A DNA stretch of 64,000 bases from Spirosoma aerolatum (GCF_002056795.1 NZ_CP020104.1:3855001-3919000); one strand, 5' to 3'. Counted from the first letter of the stretch, positions 53,564-63,726 are shown. Notes: generated by a model not told the origin, from the letters alone. Made by a program: numbers and translations.

Positions 53564-54271
53564 ATGCTGTTAGTTACATTTCTAGACAACTTAAATCCTT
53601 GGGGAGATAGAAACTTCACAAATACTACTCACAAGATATTGGTTTATTTATTATTGTTATTATTACTGTGCCTATTAAATACAATATCATTCAAATTGGT
53701 CAATGTTTTAATTCAATCAAAATTAATCGGTGTTAGCTATTCATCGAAAAATATCCATTCAATAAGCACGAATACAATAGTCTTTGTTGGTTTATTAAGC
53801 CCAATAACAGAAGAGCTTATGTTCCGCCTAGGATTGCTTTTTTCCCCAAGTAAAGCTACCAGTTTGATAATAGGAATCTTGTTTACAATTGTTAGCCTTA
53901 CTATAGGCAGGCTTTTTTTGTATAACACTCTCTATTTAAAGGTTTATTTATTTCTACTTTTAGCCTTGTATATAATTATTTTATATTTAATAAAGCATTT
54001 CAATAATAAGCTAATGGAATTCTGGAAAGTCAATAAAAGGGCAATTTTTTTCTTATCTATTATTTCATTTGCATTTAGCCACATTAATAAATATGTTTTC
54101 ACTAATCAATATGAATTATTCCTCTATTGGCCAATTCTTTTTTTACCTTTCTTTATTTCAGGCTATTTTCTCAGTTTAATAAGGATTAAAATCTGTTTTA
54201 CTATGGCAATTTTCTCTCACTCGATCATAAATTTTATACTTATACTATTAGAAACCCAACAATTTATATAA
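53564..54271 (+). CDS. CPBP-family intramembrane metalloprotease
   Basis: 235 residues, strongly hydrophobic, about six to eight helices. The three CPBP motifs are present: EELMFR (EExxxR), FAFSHINKY (FxxxH) and FSHSIINFIL (HxxxN). Related proteins cleave prenylated or membrane-inserted peptides and often provide self-immunity or maturation in bacteriocin clusters. Here it follows the precursor directly and is 3 bp upstream of the next gene. The gene is very AT-rich. Confidence 0.87.
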   Translation: MLLVTFLDNLNPWGDRNFTNTTHKILVYLLLLLLLCLLNTISFKLVNVLIQSKLIGVSYSSKNIHSISTNTIVFVGLLSPITEELMFRLGLLFSPSKATSLIIGILFTIVSLTIGRLFLYNTLYLKVYLFLLLALYIIILYLIKHFNNKLMEFWKVNKRAIFFLSIISFAFSHINKYVFTNQYELFLYWPILFLPFFISGYFLSLIRIKICFTMAIFSHSIINFILILLETQQFI

Positions 54272-54274
54272 AAA

Positions 54275-55426
54275 ATGGAGTTTATAAAACAAAAAGTGCA
54301 CCAAATATTTGCGAATCAGGTCTTCCTTTCTGATACAATTCGTATGGCCTTATATCAGGAAGATCCCAATTTATTTGGCCTTCTCGATTACGATAACGAT
54401 TCTATTTTTTTAGAACCTACATTATTCTGCCATTTCCTATCGGATATTGATAAGAACTTAACTATACCATTGTCTCAAAGCTTATTAGGCTATATATCCG
54501 TAACGGAGAGACCTAAATTTGTCTCTATCAAAGCAGATCAATTTGGTATAATTAACCTGCCTAATTTAGGGTATATTAGAGTGAATTCGAAAGAAACAAC
54601 TTTGCTCATGATAGAGCAGCTTGAGCAGAATCTTATACGGAATCAATTCTTACCCAATAGCATAATTAGGCTTTGCTGGCATCCAACGGATTTATTACGC
54701 TATGAGAAAAATATTACATTTTACGAACCTGTTGAATCAACTGCTCAAAAGTATCAACATCCGTTATTTCAGGCTGTTATTTTTTTTCAAAGAAATCTAC
54801 CCGATTTCTGGCAATTAATTGAATCCGTTACGCGTGAGTTTGTGGTATTTAATAGCCCACCAGAGCAGCACTCGTTTGCAGGTATTATGCATCATGGTAC
54901 GGCTTATTTTAATGTTGAAAATAAACCTCAGACACCTATTTTTTTCATTGATGATATTGCCCATCAATGTGGTCACATTATTTTCAATGCATTAACACTC
55001 GATACAGGTAAATACCTACGTGTTCCAAAAGATTTTCCACTGAAAGAGTTTACTGGTGTATCTTATGAACGAAGAGGAGTTTATGGAGCTTTTCATGGAT
55101 TGTTCACTTATACAACTATTTTACATTCGCTCGATACCGTTCTGAGCAATGATTCGATTTCCGATATACCATTACGATATGAAGCCCTGGGTCGTTTAGG
55201 GTTTTACATTAACAAGTTTGGCCTTGATCTGACCAATATGAATAACCCTAAAATTTTGACCGATGAAGGGATGGAGTTCCATCGGCAATTTGCTGCTGGT
55301 TATGCGTATATCTGTCAAAAATACCAGCCGGTTTTGAAGGGATTAGATTATCACAATCAGCCGTATACGTTTCAATACGATTTATTCAGCACACTCAACC
55401 CAATCCGTAACACTAATTTCGTATGA
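54275..55426 (+). CDS. Unrecognised cluster protein with an HQCGH metal-site-like motif; candidate peptide-modifying enzyme
   Basis: 383 residues, no signal peptide or membrane helix, so cytoplasmic. I do not recognise the family with certainty. The clearest feature is DDIAHQCGHIIFNALTL (~residues 227-243), spaced like an HExxH metal site but with Gln for Glu. Other histidines cluster just before it (GIMHHGTAYF) and acidic or aromatic residues follow (LRYEALGRLGFYINKF). HExxH-type proteins in other peptide clusters hydroxylate or otherwise modify precursors, so a modification role is a fair guess. It could also be an immunity protein. The start is 3 bp after the CPBP stop and the end overlaps the next ATG by 4 bp, which shows tight coupling. 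Confidence 0.7.
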   Translation: MEFIKQKVHQIFANQVFLSDTIRMALYQEDPNLFGLLDYDNDSIFLEPTLFCHFLSDIDKNLTIPLSQSLLGYISVTERPKFVSIKADQFGIINLPNLGYIRVNSKETTLLMIEQLEQNLIRNQFLPNSIIRLCWHPTDLLRYEKNITFYEPVESTAQKYQHPLFQAVIFFQRNLPDFWQLIESVTREFVVFNSPPEQHSFAGIMHHGTAYFNVENKPQTPIFFIDDIAHQCGHIIFNALTLDTGKYLRVPKDFPLKEFTGVSYERRGVYGAFHGLFTYTTILHSLDTVLSNDSISDIPLRYEALGRLGFYINKFGLDLTNMNNPKILTDEGMEFHRQFAAGYAYICQKYQPVLKGLDYHNQPYTFQYDLFSTLNPIRNTNFV

Positions 55427-56907
55427 GATATAGCTATGTAGCCATTGCCTTATTGCTTAGTACAGGCTCACTTTGGGCACAGACAATAGCCAACTATCAG
55501 AAAGCCTTCTCTATCTTGCAGAAAGCCATTTCTACTACGGGTAAAGACCTCCCGAATAGTGTCCTGATTACGAGTAGTGGCATTATTCATAATATGGGGC
55601 ATTACGATGTTCCCGAAAAAACAAAGGATATTCCAGTCGAGGAAGTAGCCGCTTATTTTCAACAGGAGCAAGTAGCTTATCTACGCAGCGTCATTCAGAA
55701 TAACGGCCTTTCCCTTATTCAATCAAGCGTAAGTAAATCTGATTCAGTCTATACAACCGGTTATTACAACCGATCGCTGGTTCGAAGCAATTCACAGGAA
55801 TTTCAGTATGAAGCGGCTAAACTACTGCCCATCAAATTATTACAGCTTGCTTATACTAACCGCCAATCGCTACGTTATTTAGGCGAGCAGGATAGTCATT
55901 TTTTGCTCTCGTTCAGCTACAACTCCAATGATGCCGTAACACTGTGTATTAACACGAAAACTTTCTTACTCGATAGAATAGAAAAGTTAGGCTACAACGA
56001 CCGATATGGCGATGTGTTATTCGTGAGCGAATACAAAGGCTATACGTCTACAAACGGGCTACAAGTACCCGCCAGTAGAACTGATTATGAATTCGGGCAG
56101 GTAGAACGGGAGCTAACGTATAAGGACATACGTTTCAATGTAAAGCCGGATACCAGTTCACTACAACTTCGCTGGGTTCCAGTCACTTTTCAACGTAAAC
56201 TACCCGAAGTAATTCAAAAAGCTGAATCATTATCGGTCGAAACCATTGCCCCTAACCTAGACCTGATCAAAATTACTTCGCAAAATAATAAAGTCTTAGT
56301 AGCTCAATTCAGCGACCATATTGCCTTGTTTGAAAGTCCATCAGGGCTGGGTTTAAATCAACAGATTATTCGTGAAATCCAGAGTCGTTATCCACAAAAA
56401 CCACTTCGACAGGTATTCCTTACTCACCACCACCCCGACCACGCAGGCGGAATACGCGCCTTTGCCGATTTACCGGTAACGTTTATTACTACAGCGGGCA
56501 ACGAAGCGTATTTTAAGAAGCTTCTGTCGGGCACTCATACCCTAAACGAGTTCAATAAGGAGAGTGGTAAAAGCTATCGGTTTGATTTTGTTCCGGCCGA
56601 AGGACAGAAAACCTATAGTGATGACCAATTAACCGTTGTCGCTTACGAAATTGGTAAAAACACTAGCCATACAGCCGAGCATCTGGTTTATTACTTCCCA
56701 CAACAGAAACTTCTCTGGTCGGGTGATTTACTATTTTTTCGGGCCGATGGGCGCATTTTTCCATCCGGCGATCGGGGCAAATCGGTGTACAATCTGATTA
56801 CAACAAAACAGCTTGCTGTCGATAAAATCTATACCTCGTGGCCTTTAAATGGCCAGGCTCCTTATGGCACAATAGACGATTTACGTAAATCGTCTGAGGC
56901 AAAATAA
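55423..56907 (+). CDS. Exported metallo-beta-lactamase-fold hydrolase in the peptide cluster
   Basis: 494 residues. A signal peptide (RYSYVAIALLLSTGSLWAQ) sends it to the periplasm. An N-terminal outer-membrane-lipoprotein-carrier-like region (~25-265) precedes the MBL domain, whose zinc ligands are intact: THHHPDHAGG, the histidine in NTSHTAEHLVYYFP and the aspartate in LWSGDLLFF. Exported proteins of this layout occur elsewhere in Bacteroidota with unknown substrates. In this cluster it might process or detoxify the exported peptide. The start overlaps the preceding gene by 4 bp and the exporter starts 9 bp after it. Confidence 0.85.
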   Translation: MRYSYVAIALLLSTGSLWAQTIANYQKAFSILQKAISTTGKDLPNSVLITSSGIIHNMGHYDVPEKTKDIPVEEVAAYFQQEQVAYLRSVIQNNGLSLIQSSVSKSDSVYTTGYYNRSLVRSNSQEFQYEAAKLLPIKLLQLAYTNRQSLRYLGEQDSHFLLSFSYNSNDAVTLCINTKTFLLDRIEKLGYNDRYGDVLFVSEYKGYTSTNGLQVPASRTDYEFGQVERELTYKDIRFNVKPDTSSLQLRWVPVTFQRKLPEVIQKAESLSVETIAPNLDLIKITSQNNKVLVAQFSDHIALFESPSGLGLNQQIIREIQSRYPQKPLRQVFLTHHHPDHAGGIRAFADLPVTFITTAGNEAYFKKLLSGTHTLNEFNKESGKSYRFDFVPAEGQKTYSDDQLTVVAYEIGKNTSHTAEHLVYYFPQQKLLWSGDLLFFRADGRIFPSGDRGKSVYNLITTKQLAVDKIYTSWPLNGQAPYGTIDDLRKSSEAK

Positions 56908-56916
56908 TCGGGGATT

Positions 56917-59121
56917 GTGGCAAAGAAATATCCTTTCTACCGGCAATACGATCTAATGGATTGTGGGCCTACGTGCCTACGAATGATTAGTAAATTTTAC
57001 GGAAAAACATTCGATGCAACCTATTTGCGGGAAATTGCTAATCTGGCTCGTGATGGGACCTCAATGGGTGGTCTGGCCGATGCTGCCGAACGAATCGGGT
57101 TCGGTACACTGGCCTTAAATGCTCAGTACAATACACTAGCCGAGCAAATTCCATTACCCTGCATTGCTCACTGGCGACAACGGCATTTTGTTGTAGTTTA
57201 CGAAGCCTCCCCGACTCAGGTAACAATAGCCGATCCTGGTCATGGGTTAATTACGTATACCCGGCAGGAATTTCTAAAAGGCTGGATTCCAGAAAAAACA
57301 ATCTCTGCCGATTCAGAGGGTGTTTTATTACTTTTTGAACCAACGCCCAGGTTTTTTGAGCAGGATGAACCCGAAAAAGCCAAAAAGTCTTTCAGTGGTT
57401 TCTTGTTCCGATACGTGCGCCCTTATCGTCGCTATGGTCTGCAACTATTTCTGAGTTTACTTACAATTAGCCTCCTTCAGTTAGCTTTACCATTTTTGAC
57501 TCAGCAGATTGTTGACACAGGCATAAACACGCATAATCTTAATTTTATATACCTGGTATTAATAGCCCAATTAGTTCTTTTCCTTTCCCAAACAGGTATC
57601 AATGTAATTCGTAGCTGGATTTTATTGCATGTAACAAGTCGAATCAATCTTCGGATGCTTTCCGATTTTATGATGAAGCTGATGCGGCTTCCGATTGCTT
57701 TTTTCGATTCAAAACAAACTGGCGATATACTCCAACGTATTCAGGATCATAACCGTATACAGGCTTTTCTATCAGCAACTACCCTCGATGTTCTTTTTTC
57801 TGCCGTTACATTCCTAATTTTTGGTTCTATCCTATTCTATTTCAATGCACAACTCTTCTTTATTTTCCTGCTAGGCTCAGCTCTATATATGGTTTGGGTG
57901 CTCTTATTCCTCAAGCAACGGGCCGAAATCGATTACCGATATTTCGACCAGGCCGCCGGAAATCAAAGTAGTGCCATTCAGCTCATCAACGGCATGCAGG
58001 AGATAAAACTTAATGGTTCCGAAAAACGTCGTCGCTGGGAATGGGAGGCTATTCAGGCCCGATTGTTTAGGCTTAACGTTCGCAGTACAACCCTATCACA
58101 AATGCAAAACGAGGGCGGACGTTTTCTGAATGAAATTAAGAATATCCTTATCAGTTTTGTTGCGGCTAAATCGGTTATTGACGGAAATATTTCACTAGGA
58201 TCAATGCTGTCTGTCCAATACATTGTTGGTCAAATGAATGTTCCTGTTAATAATTTTATTGCTTTTATAAGAACGTATCAGGACGCTAAGTTAAGTTTGG
58301 AAAGACTAACCGAAATTCATGCCAAATCAGATGAGGAATCAATTGATGCCAATCTTATCTATGAACTGCCAACAGAACAAAGTATTCATCTTGACAATAT
58401 TAGTTTTCGATACGGTAGCAGCAGTTCGGAAAATGTTTTAAAAAATATAAATTTTAGTATCCCAGAAGGAAAAGTTACTGCAATTGTTGGTGCCAGTGGA
58501 AGCGGTAAAACAACCTTACTGAAATTACTACTTAAATTTTATGAACCTAGCAACGGGAATATTTTCGTTGGAAATACTAATCTTAAAAATCTTAGCTATG
58601 ATTTCTGGCGCGGTCAATGTGGAGTTGTCATGCAGGAAGGGTATATTTTTGCAGACTCTATCGCCAGAAATATAAGTGAGTCGGATTCTGGCGGACTCGT
58701 TAATCGTAAAAAGCTTCAGGCCTCTGTTCACACGGCCCATATTGAAGACTTTATCGAAGCCCTGCCTAATGGGTATAATACACGAATTGGCTCCAGTGGT
58801 ATGGGAATAAGCGGTGGTCAAAAACAACGAATTTTAATTGCTCGCTCCGTTTACAAAGATCCAAAGTTCCTTTTTTTTGATGAAGCTACCAGTGCTTTAG
58901 ATGCCACAAATGAGGCTATTATTATGAGAAACCTGGAAAACTTCTTTAAGAATAGAACCGTAGTTATTGTTGCTCATCGCTTAAGCACAGTCAAAAATGC
59001 CGACCAAATTATTGTTCTGGATAAAGGTCAGATAGTTGAGCAAGGTACGCATCACGAATTAGTTAGTCAGCGAAATCATTACTACTCACTAGTGAAGAAC
59101 CAATTAGAGTTAGGAAACTAA
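56917..59121 (+). CDS. Peptidase-containing ABC exporter (C39 peptidase, membrane domain, ATPase)
   Basis: 734 residues from GTG 56917. The C39 domain (~1-135) has its catalytic cysteine in QYDLMDCGPTCLRMI, histidine in HWRQRHFVVVY and aspartate in IADPGHG. Six membrane helices follow (~160-440). The ATPase shows Walker A GASGSGKTTLLKLL, signature SGGQKQRILIARSVY, Walker B FLFFDEATSALD and the H-loop VIVAHRLSTVK. It cleaves double-glycine leaders and exports the core peptide, matching the precursor upstream. The stop overlaps the HlyD start by one base. Confidence 0.95.
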   Translation: MAKKYPFYRQYDLMDCGPTCLRMISKFYGKTFDATYLREIANLARDGTSMGGLADAAERIGFGTLALNAQYNTLAEQIPLPCIAHWRQRHFVVVYEASPTQVTIADPGHGLITYTRQEFLKGWIPEKTISADSEGVLLLFEPTPRFFEQDEPEKAKKSFSGFLFRYVRPYRRYGLQLFLSLLTISLLQLALPFLTQQIVDTGINTHNLNFIYLVLIAQLVLFLSQTGINVIRSWILLHVTSRINLRMLSDFMMKLMRLPIAFFDSKQTGDILQRIQDHNRIQAFLSATTLDVLFSAVTFLIFGSILFYFNAQLFFIFLLGSALYMVWVLLFLKQRAEIDYRYFDQAAGNQSSAIQLINGMQEIKLNGSEKRRRWEWEAIQARLFRLNVRSTTLSQMQNEGGRFLNEIKNILISFVAAKSVIDGNISLGSMLSVQYIVGQMNVPVNNFIAFIRTYQDAKLSLERLTEIHAKSDEESIDANLIYELPTEQSIHLDNISFRYGSSSSENVLKNINFSIPEGKVTAIVGASGSGKTTLLKLLLKFYEPSNGNIFVGNTNLKNLSYDFWRGQCGVVMQEGYIFADSIARNISESDSGGLVNRKKLQASVHTAHIEDFIEALPNGYNTRIGSSGMGISGGQKQRILIARSVYKDPKFLFFDEATSALDATNEAIIMRNLENFFKNRTVVIVAHRLSTVKNADQIIVLDKGQIVEQGTHHELVSQRNHYYSLVKNQLELGN

Positions 59122-60422
59122 TGGCCGATATACAAGTAGATGAGCTCGATACTCAAAGTGAAGCTGTACGAGATTTTATTGATCAGATTCCAAACTGGAT
59201 AATTCGTTGGGGGATCACTGTAATTTTCCTGGCAGTAGTTGCTAGCGTCTATATAAGCTGGCTTATACATTACCCAATAATCGTCTCTGCTCCTTTTCGA
59301 CTTACCACACAAAATGCCCCCAAACCTATTATCAGTAGAAATGATAGCAGGATTGTAAAATTATTTACTCACGATAATCAATATGTTGTTGCCGGGCAAA
59401 CTATTGCCTATTTAGAATCAACCGCAGACCATAGCCAAGTATTACAACTACTCAAACGATTACAAAATTTACACCAACTTGTTATTACCAATCATTTTGA
59501 AAAACTAGACGTTTTTCCTGTAGAAAATTTTCAAGAATTAGGAGAATTACAGGGGCCATTCGAAAATTTCATGCAATCATACATTCAAACATTAACTTTA
59601 TTTTCGAATGGATATTATCTTAAAAGAAAATCTTTCTTAAACCAGGAATTGTCAGATTTGATTAAGACACAAAAACAGCTTTTAGAGCAATATACTATTT
59701 ATTTGCAAGATGAGTCTATAGCCAATAAAGAATTTGAAATTCACAAAAAACTTTATGCCGACAAAGTGATTTCACCACTAGACTATCAGCGGGAGGAAAG
59801 TAAGCTAATAGCAAAACGTTTACCAATAAAACAAATAGAAGTTTCAATTTCGACGAATTCAACTGCTCAAATACAGAAACGTAGAGAAATTACTGAGTTG
59901 GACAAGCAGGCTTTGGAACAAAAAAAACAATTTGAACAAGCGATCAATACATTGATTAGCGCAATAACCGACTGGAAAAAACGATATTTACTCGAAGCTC
60001 CCTTATCTGGTATCCTCCATTATTCTACGATTTTACAGGAAAATCAACTTCTAAGAGCTAATTCTGAAGTTATGTATGTAGGAGCTACTAGTAAAAATCA
60101 ATATCTTGGCGATGTGCGAATACCCCAGGCAAATTTTGGTCGTGTAAAATCAGGGCAGAAAGTATTGGTTAAGTTTCAAGGTTATCCCTTCGAAGAATTT
60201 GGAGCAATAGAAGGAGTAGTAGGAACGGTATCCCAAATTCCCTCTCAAGATAATTCCTATTTCACCGCTGTTGTTGAATTACCCAACGGGTTACGCACAA
60301 CTTACTCTAAACAGTTGACTTACAAAACTGGAATGGAAGCTTCTGCTGAAATCATTACAGAAGATTTACGTTTAATTGAGCGCGTATTCTACCAGCTTCG
60401 GAAAGCCATCAATCAACGATAA
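59121..60422 (+). CDS. HlyD-family membrane fusion protein
   Basis: 433 residues. One N-terminal membrane helix (~28-50, IIRWGITVIFLAVVASVYI) anchors it in the inner membrane. A split lipoyl-like barrel (ISRNDSRIVKLFTHDNQYVV and LLEAPLSGILHY) surrounds a long periplasmic coiled-coil hairpin (~150-290). The C-terminal beta domain (VKSGQKVLVKFQGYPFEEFG) is typical of bacteriocin HlyD proteins. It bridges the upstream ABC exporter to an outer-membrane TolC-type channel, which is not encoded here. The gene ends before a convergent terminator. Confidence 0.93.
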   Translation: MADIQVDELDTQSEAVRDFIDQIPNWIIRWGITVIFLAVVASVYISWLIHYPIIVSAPFRLTTQNAPKPIISRNDSRIVKLFTHDNQYVVAGQTIAYLESTADHSQVLQLLKRLQNLHQLVITNHFEKLDVFPVENFQELGELQGPFENFMQSYIQTLTLFSNGYYLKRKSFLNQELSDLIKTQKQLLEQYTIYLQDESIANKEFEIHKKLYADKVISPLDYQREESKLIAKRLPIKQIEVSISTNSTAQIQKRREITELDKQALEQKKQFEQAINTLISAITDWKKRYLLEAPLSGILHYSTILQENQLLRANSEVMYVGATSKNQYLGDVRIPQANFGRVKSGQKVLVKFQGYPFEEFGAIEGVVGTVSQIPSQDNSYFTAVVELPNGLRTTYSKQLTYKTGMEASAEIITEDLRLIERVFYQLRKAINQR

Positions 60423-60438
60423 TTACTGCCCTAAAAAC

Positions 60439-60470
60439 AAAACGACTCCCACTTGCGCAGGAGCCGTTTC
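60439..60470. terminator. Convergent terminator between the HlyD and rpoD genes
   Basis: aaaacgactcc (60439-60449) pairs with ggagccgtttc (60460-60470) with one internal mismatch, loop 10. The A-run on the left serves the leftward rpoD transcript; the T-content on the right is weak. Confidence 0.6.
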
Positions 60471-60489
60471 ACATTAGCAAACAGGAATG

Positions 60490-61353
60490 TTAGCCTAAGT
60501 AGGTTTTCAACGCCTTTGACCGTGAGGTGTGGCGTAACCGACGAATAGCTTTTTCTTTTATTTGCCGAACCCGCTCGCGAGTCAGGTTAAATTTCTCACC
60601 AATTTCTTCCAGGGTCATGGCATGTTCGCCGTTCAGCCCGAAATATAGGGTGATCACATCAGCTTCGCGTTGCGTCAGCGTCGACAGGGCACGCTGTACT
60701 TCTTTCCGAAGCGAATCGTTGATCAGACCGGAGTCTGGCTTGTCTTCACCATCGTTTTCCAGTACGTCGAGCAGGCTGTTTTCTTCGCCCTGTACAAACG
60801 GCGCATCCATCGATACGTGACGACCCGAAATTTTCAGCGTGTCAACCACTTCAGCAGCCGAGATTTCCAGCACAGCGGCCAGTTCTTCAGGCGAAGGCTC
60901 ACGTTCAAACTTCTGCTCCAGATCGGAGAATGTCTTCGAAATCTTGTTCAATGAACCAACCCGGTTCAGCGGCAGACGTACAATCCGTGACTGTTCGGCC
61001 AATGCCTGCAAAATTGATTGACGAATCCACCAAACGGCGTACGAAATAAATTTAAATCCACGGGTTTCATCGAAACGCTGGGCAGCTTTAATCAGACCCA
61101 GGTTCCCTTCGTTAATCAAGTCACCCAGCGAAAGCCCCTGATTCTGGTACTGTTTCGCTACGGATACCACAAAGCGCAGGTTCGCCTTCGTCAATCGTTC
61201 GAGCGAGAGTTGGTCTCCTTCCCGAATTTTTTGGGCCAGCGTTACTTCCTCGTCTGGTGTGAGTAGATCTACCTTACCAATCTCCTGCAAGTACTTGTCT
61301 AACGACTGACTTTCACGGTTGGTAATCTGTTTTGAAATTTTTAGCTGTCTCAT
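60490..61353 (-). CDS. rpoD: Primary RNA polymerase sigma factor (RpoD/SigA)
   Basis: 287 residues, the short form of primary sigma normal in Bacteroidota, without the long non-conserved region. Region 1.2 begins [18 protein letters not shown]; region 2 has [20 protein letters not shown] and the promoter-melting [20 protein letters not shown]; region 4 ends with [17 protein letters not shown] sequence, [19 protein letters not shown] and [10 protein letters not shown]. It directs recognition of the TTG/TAnnTTTG promoters noted in this window. Confidence 0.95.
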   Translation of the reverse strand: MRQLKISKQITNRESQSLDKYLQEIGKVDLLTPDEEVTLAQKIREGDQLSLERLTKANLRFVVSVAKQYQNQGLSLGDLINEGNLGLIKAAQRFDETRGFKFISYAVWWIRQSILQALAEQSRIVRLPLNRVGSLNKISKTFSDLEQKFEREPSPEELAAVLEISAAEVVDTLKISGRHVSMDAPFVQGEENSLLDVLENDGEDKPDSGLINDSLRKEVQRALSTLTQREADVITLYFGLNGEHAMTLEEIGEKFNLTRERVRQIKEKAIRRLRHTSRSKALKTYLG

Positions 61354-61428
61354 ATTCTGTTTTCCCCGGCAGAGCGACTATATAACGCTTTATTTTGACG
61401 TTGAATTACACAAAAAAGTAACAATGAC

Positions 61429-63555
61429 TTACGCATTTTTGTTCTCTGGCTTGGGCAGTAAAACCTTGCGCGACAAACGATATTTTCCCGTTTTTTTATC
61501 AATGTCAATCAATTTGACCGTTACTTCCTCTCCTACCTGCAAAACACCGTCCATCGATTCCAGTCGTTCCCACTTAATCTCCGAAATATGCAATAAGCCA
61601 TCTTTGCCCGGCATAAACTCAATGAAAGCACCGAATGGCTGAATGGTTTTAACTTTACCTACGTAGGTTTCACCCACTTCTGGTACAGCCACAATCCCTT
61701 TCACCCGCGACACGGCTTTGTCCATGCTCTCCTTGTTGGTCGCAAAGATGCTAACCCAGCCCGCGTTGTCGTGCTCATCAATATTGACAATGGCACCCGA
61801 ATCTTTCTGGATGTCCTGAACCACTTTACCACCGGGTCCGATCACCGCTCCGATCTGGTTGGTATCGATTTTGATGACAATAGCGCGTGGTGCATGGGGT
61901 TTGAGATCTGGACGAACTTCGGCGATACCTTTCTTCATTTCGCCCAGAATGTGTAGCCGTCCTGCACGCGCCTGCTCCAGCGCCTGAGCCAATACTTCGT
62001 AAGACAGACCGTCAACTTTCAAGTCCATCTGACAAGCCACGATGCCCTTTTCAGTACCAGTTACTTTAAAATCCATATCGCCGAGGTGATCCTCATCACC
62101 GAGAATATCCGACAACACGGCATATTTCTCACCGTCAGAGATCAATCCCATAGCGATACCAGCCACAGGAGCCTTTATTTTAACCCCAGCATCCATCAAC
62201 GCCATGGTACCGGCACAAACCGTTGCCATCGACGATGATCCATTCGATTCCAGAATATCCGATACCACCCGGATGGTGTATGGATTTTCTTCGTCGGGAG
62301 GCAATACTTTTTTCAATGAGCGATGAGCCAGGTTACCATGTCCGATTTCACGTCGGCCAGCCCCCCGGTTTGGTTTTACTTCGCCCGTTGAAAAACCAGG
62401 GAAGTTATAGTGCAGCAGGAATTTCTCATAGCCCTGGAACAGCGGCTGATCGACAATCTGCTCATCAGTTTTTGTACCCAGCGTAGCTGTAGTGAGCGAC
62501 TGCGTTTCACCACGCGTGAAGAGTGCAGACCCGTGCGGACCAGGTAACAGACCAGCTTCAGCCGAGATCGGACGAATTTCATCTAATTTCCGACCATCCA
62601 GACGCACCCGCTCATCCAGCACCAATCGACGGGAGGCTTCCCATTCCAGATCATGGATGTAGGTTTTGATTAGACTGACATTCACTTCCGATCCTTCGGG
62701 GAACGAAGCAATGTATTCATCACGAATAGCTTTGAACGCTTCCGAACGACCCTTCTTGCTTGGGTTTTGCTGACGAGCTACGGCATAGATCTTATCGTAC
62801 GTTGCCGCCCGCACAGCCGCCCGAAGCTCTTCGTCATGCGTTTCGTGGTTATATTCCCGCTTTACGGTTTTTCCAACTTTCGCTTCCAGTTCTTTCTGGG
62901 CTTGGCACTGAACTTTGATGGCTTCGTGGGCAGCTTTCAGCGCTTCCACGACCTCAGCTTCAGAGCATTCGCTCATTTCGCCTTCCACCATACAAATATC
63001 TTTTTCTGTAGCGGCTACAATCAGATCGATCGTTGCTCGATTCAGATCGGCCGTTTTCGGATTGATTTGATACTTTCCGTCAATTTTTGCGACCCGAACT
63101 TCCGAAATTGGGCCATTGAATGGAATATCAGATACGGCCAGCGCAGAAGAAGCCGCTAAGGCTGCCAGCGCATCGGGCTGTACTTCGGGATCAGCCGAAA
63201 TCAGGGTAATAATCACCTGGGTATCGGCATGGTAATTATCTGGGAAGATAGGCCGCAGAGCCCGGTCGACTAAACGACTGATCAGAATTTCGTAATCGCT
63301 TAATCGGCCTTCACGACGCTGAAAGCTTCCTGGAATTCGGCCAGCCGAAGCAAATTTTTCCTGATAATCAACAGATAAAGGCAGAAAATCAACGCCTTCT
63401 TTGGCTTCTTTACTCGATACAACTGTGGCTAACAGCATGGTGTCGCCCAGCCTGACAACCACCGCTCCGTCGGCCTGACGGGCCATTTTGCCGGTTTCGA
63501 TGGTAATTTCCCGCCCGTCGGGCAGCGCAACGGATTGCGTGGTAATTTGAAACAT
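61429..63555 (-). CDS. pnp: Polyribonucleotide nucleotidyltransferase (PNPase)
   Basis: 708 residues. Two RNase PH-like cores are seen ([20 protein letters not shown] and, later, [15 protein letters not shown]), separated by the helical linker. Active-site sequence includes [14 protein letters not shown] and [18 protein letters not shown]. The C-terminus has a KH domain ([19 protein letters not shown]) and an S1 domain ([20 protein letters not shown]). It degrades RNA 3' to 5' using phosphate. It lies directly downstream of rpsO, the conserved bacterial order, with a structured leader between them. Confidence 0.96.
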   Translation of the reverse strand: MFQITTQSVALPDGREITIETGKMARQADGAVVVRLGDTMLLATVVSSKEAKEGVDFLPLSVDYQEKFASAGRIPGSFQRREGRLSDYEILISRLVDRALRPIFPDNYHADTQVIITLISADPEVQPDALAALAASSALAVSDIPFNGPISEVRVAKIDGKYQINPKTADLNRATIDLIVAATEKDICMVEGEMSECSEAEVVEALKAAHEAIKVQCQAQKELEAKVGKTVKREYNHETHDEELRAAVRAATYDKIYAVARQQNPSKKGRSEAFKAIRDEYIASFPEGSEVNVSLIKTYIHDLEWEASRRLVLDERVRLDGRKLDEIRPISAEAGLLPGPHGSALFTRGETQSLTTATLGTKTDEQIVDQPLFQGYEKFLLHYNFPGFSTGEVKPNRGAGRREIGHGNLAHRSLKKVLPPDEENPYTIRVVSDILESNGSSSMATVCAGTMALMDAGVKIKAPVAGIAMGLISDGEKYAVLSDILGDEDHLGDMDFKVTGTEKGIVACQMDLKVDGLSYEVLAQALEQARAGRLHILGEMKKGIAEVRPDLKPHAPRAIVIKIDTNQIGAVIGPGGKVVQDIQKDSGAIVNIDEHDNAGWVSIFATNKESMDKAVSRVKGIVAVPEVGETYVGKVKTIQPFGAFIEFMPGKDGLLHISEIKWERLESMDGVLQVGEEVTVKLIDIDKKTGKYRLSRKVLLPKPENKNA

Positions 63556-63597
63556 ACAACAGATTTTGAATACGTCCTCTACAGCTTTAAACCGCGT

Positions 63598-63623
63598 GGG
63601 ATTAGTCGAGTTGTACTAATCCC
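63598..63623. promoter_or_regulatory. Hairpin in the pnp leader
   Basis: gggattagt (63598-63606) and actaatccc (63615-63623) form a 9-bp stem with an 8-base loop, 43 bases upstream of the pnp ATG on the minus strand. In other bacteria the rpsO-pnp spacer holds an RNase III target through which PNPase limits its own expression. A similar role here is inference. Confidence 0.5.
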
Positions 63624-63681
63624 CAATTATTTTATTTAATCAAAAAAATTCACTCTATTTGGTGTAGAAACAACAAAAATG

Positions 63682-63714
63682 AGGGAATCTACTATAAGCA
63701 GATTCCCTTTTTTA
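63682..63714. terminator. Terminator-like hairpin after rpsO
   Basis: agggaatct (63682-63690) pairs with agattccct (63700-63708), loop 9, with T-rich flanks on both strands (ttttttaa to the right, catttttg on the minus-strand side). It lies 13 bases past the rpsO stop and would end or attenuate rpsO transcription before pnp. Confidence 0.78.
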
Positions 63715-63726
63715 ACCAGAGCCCGA

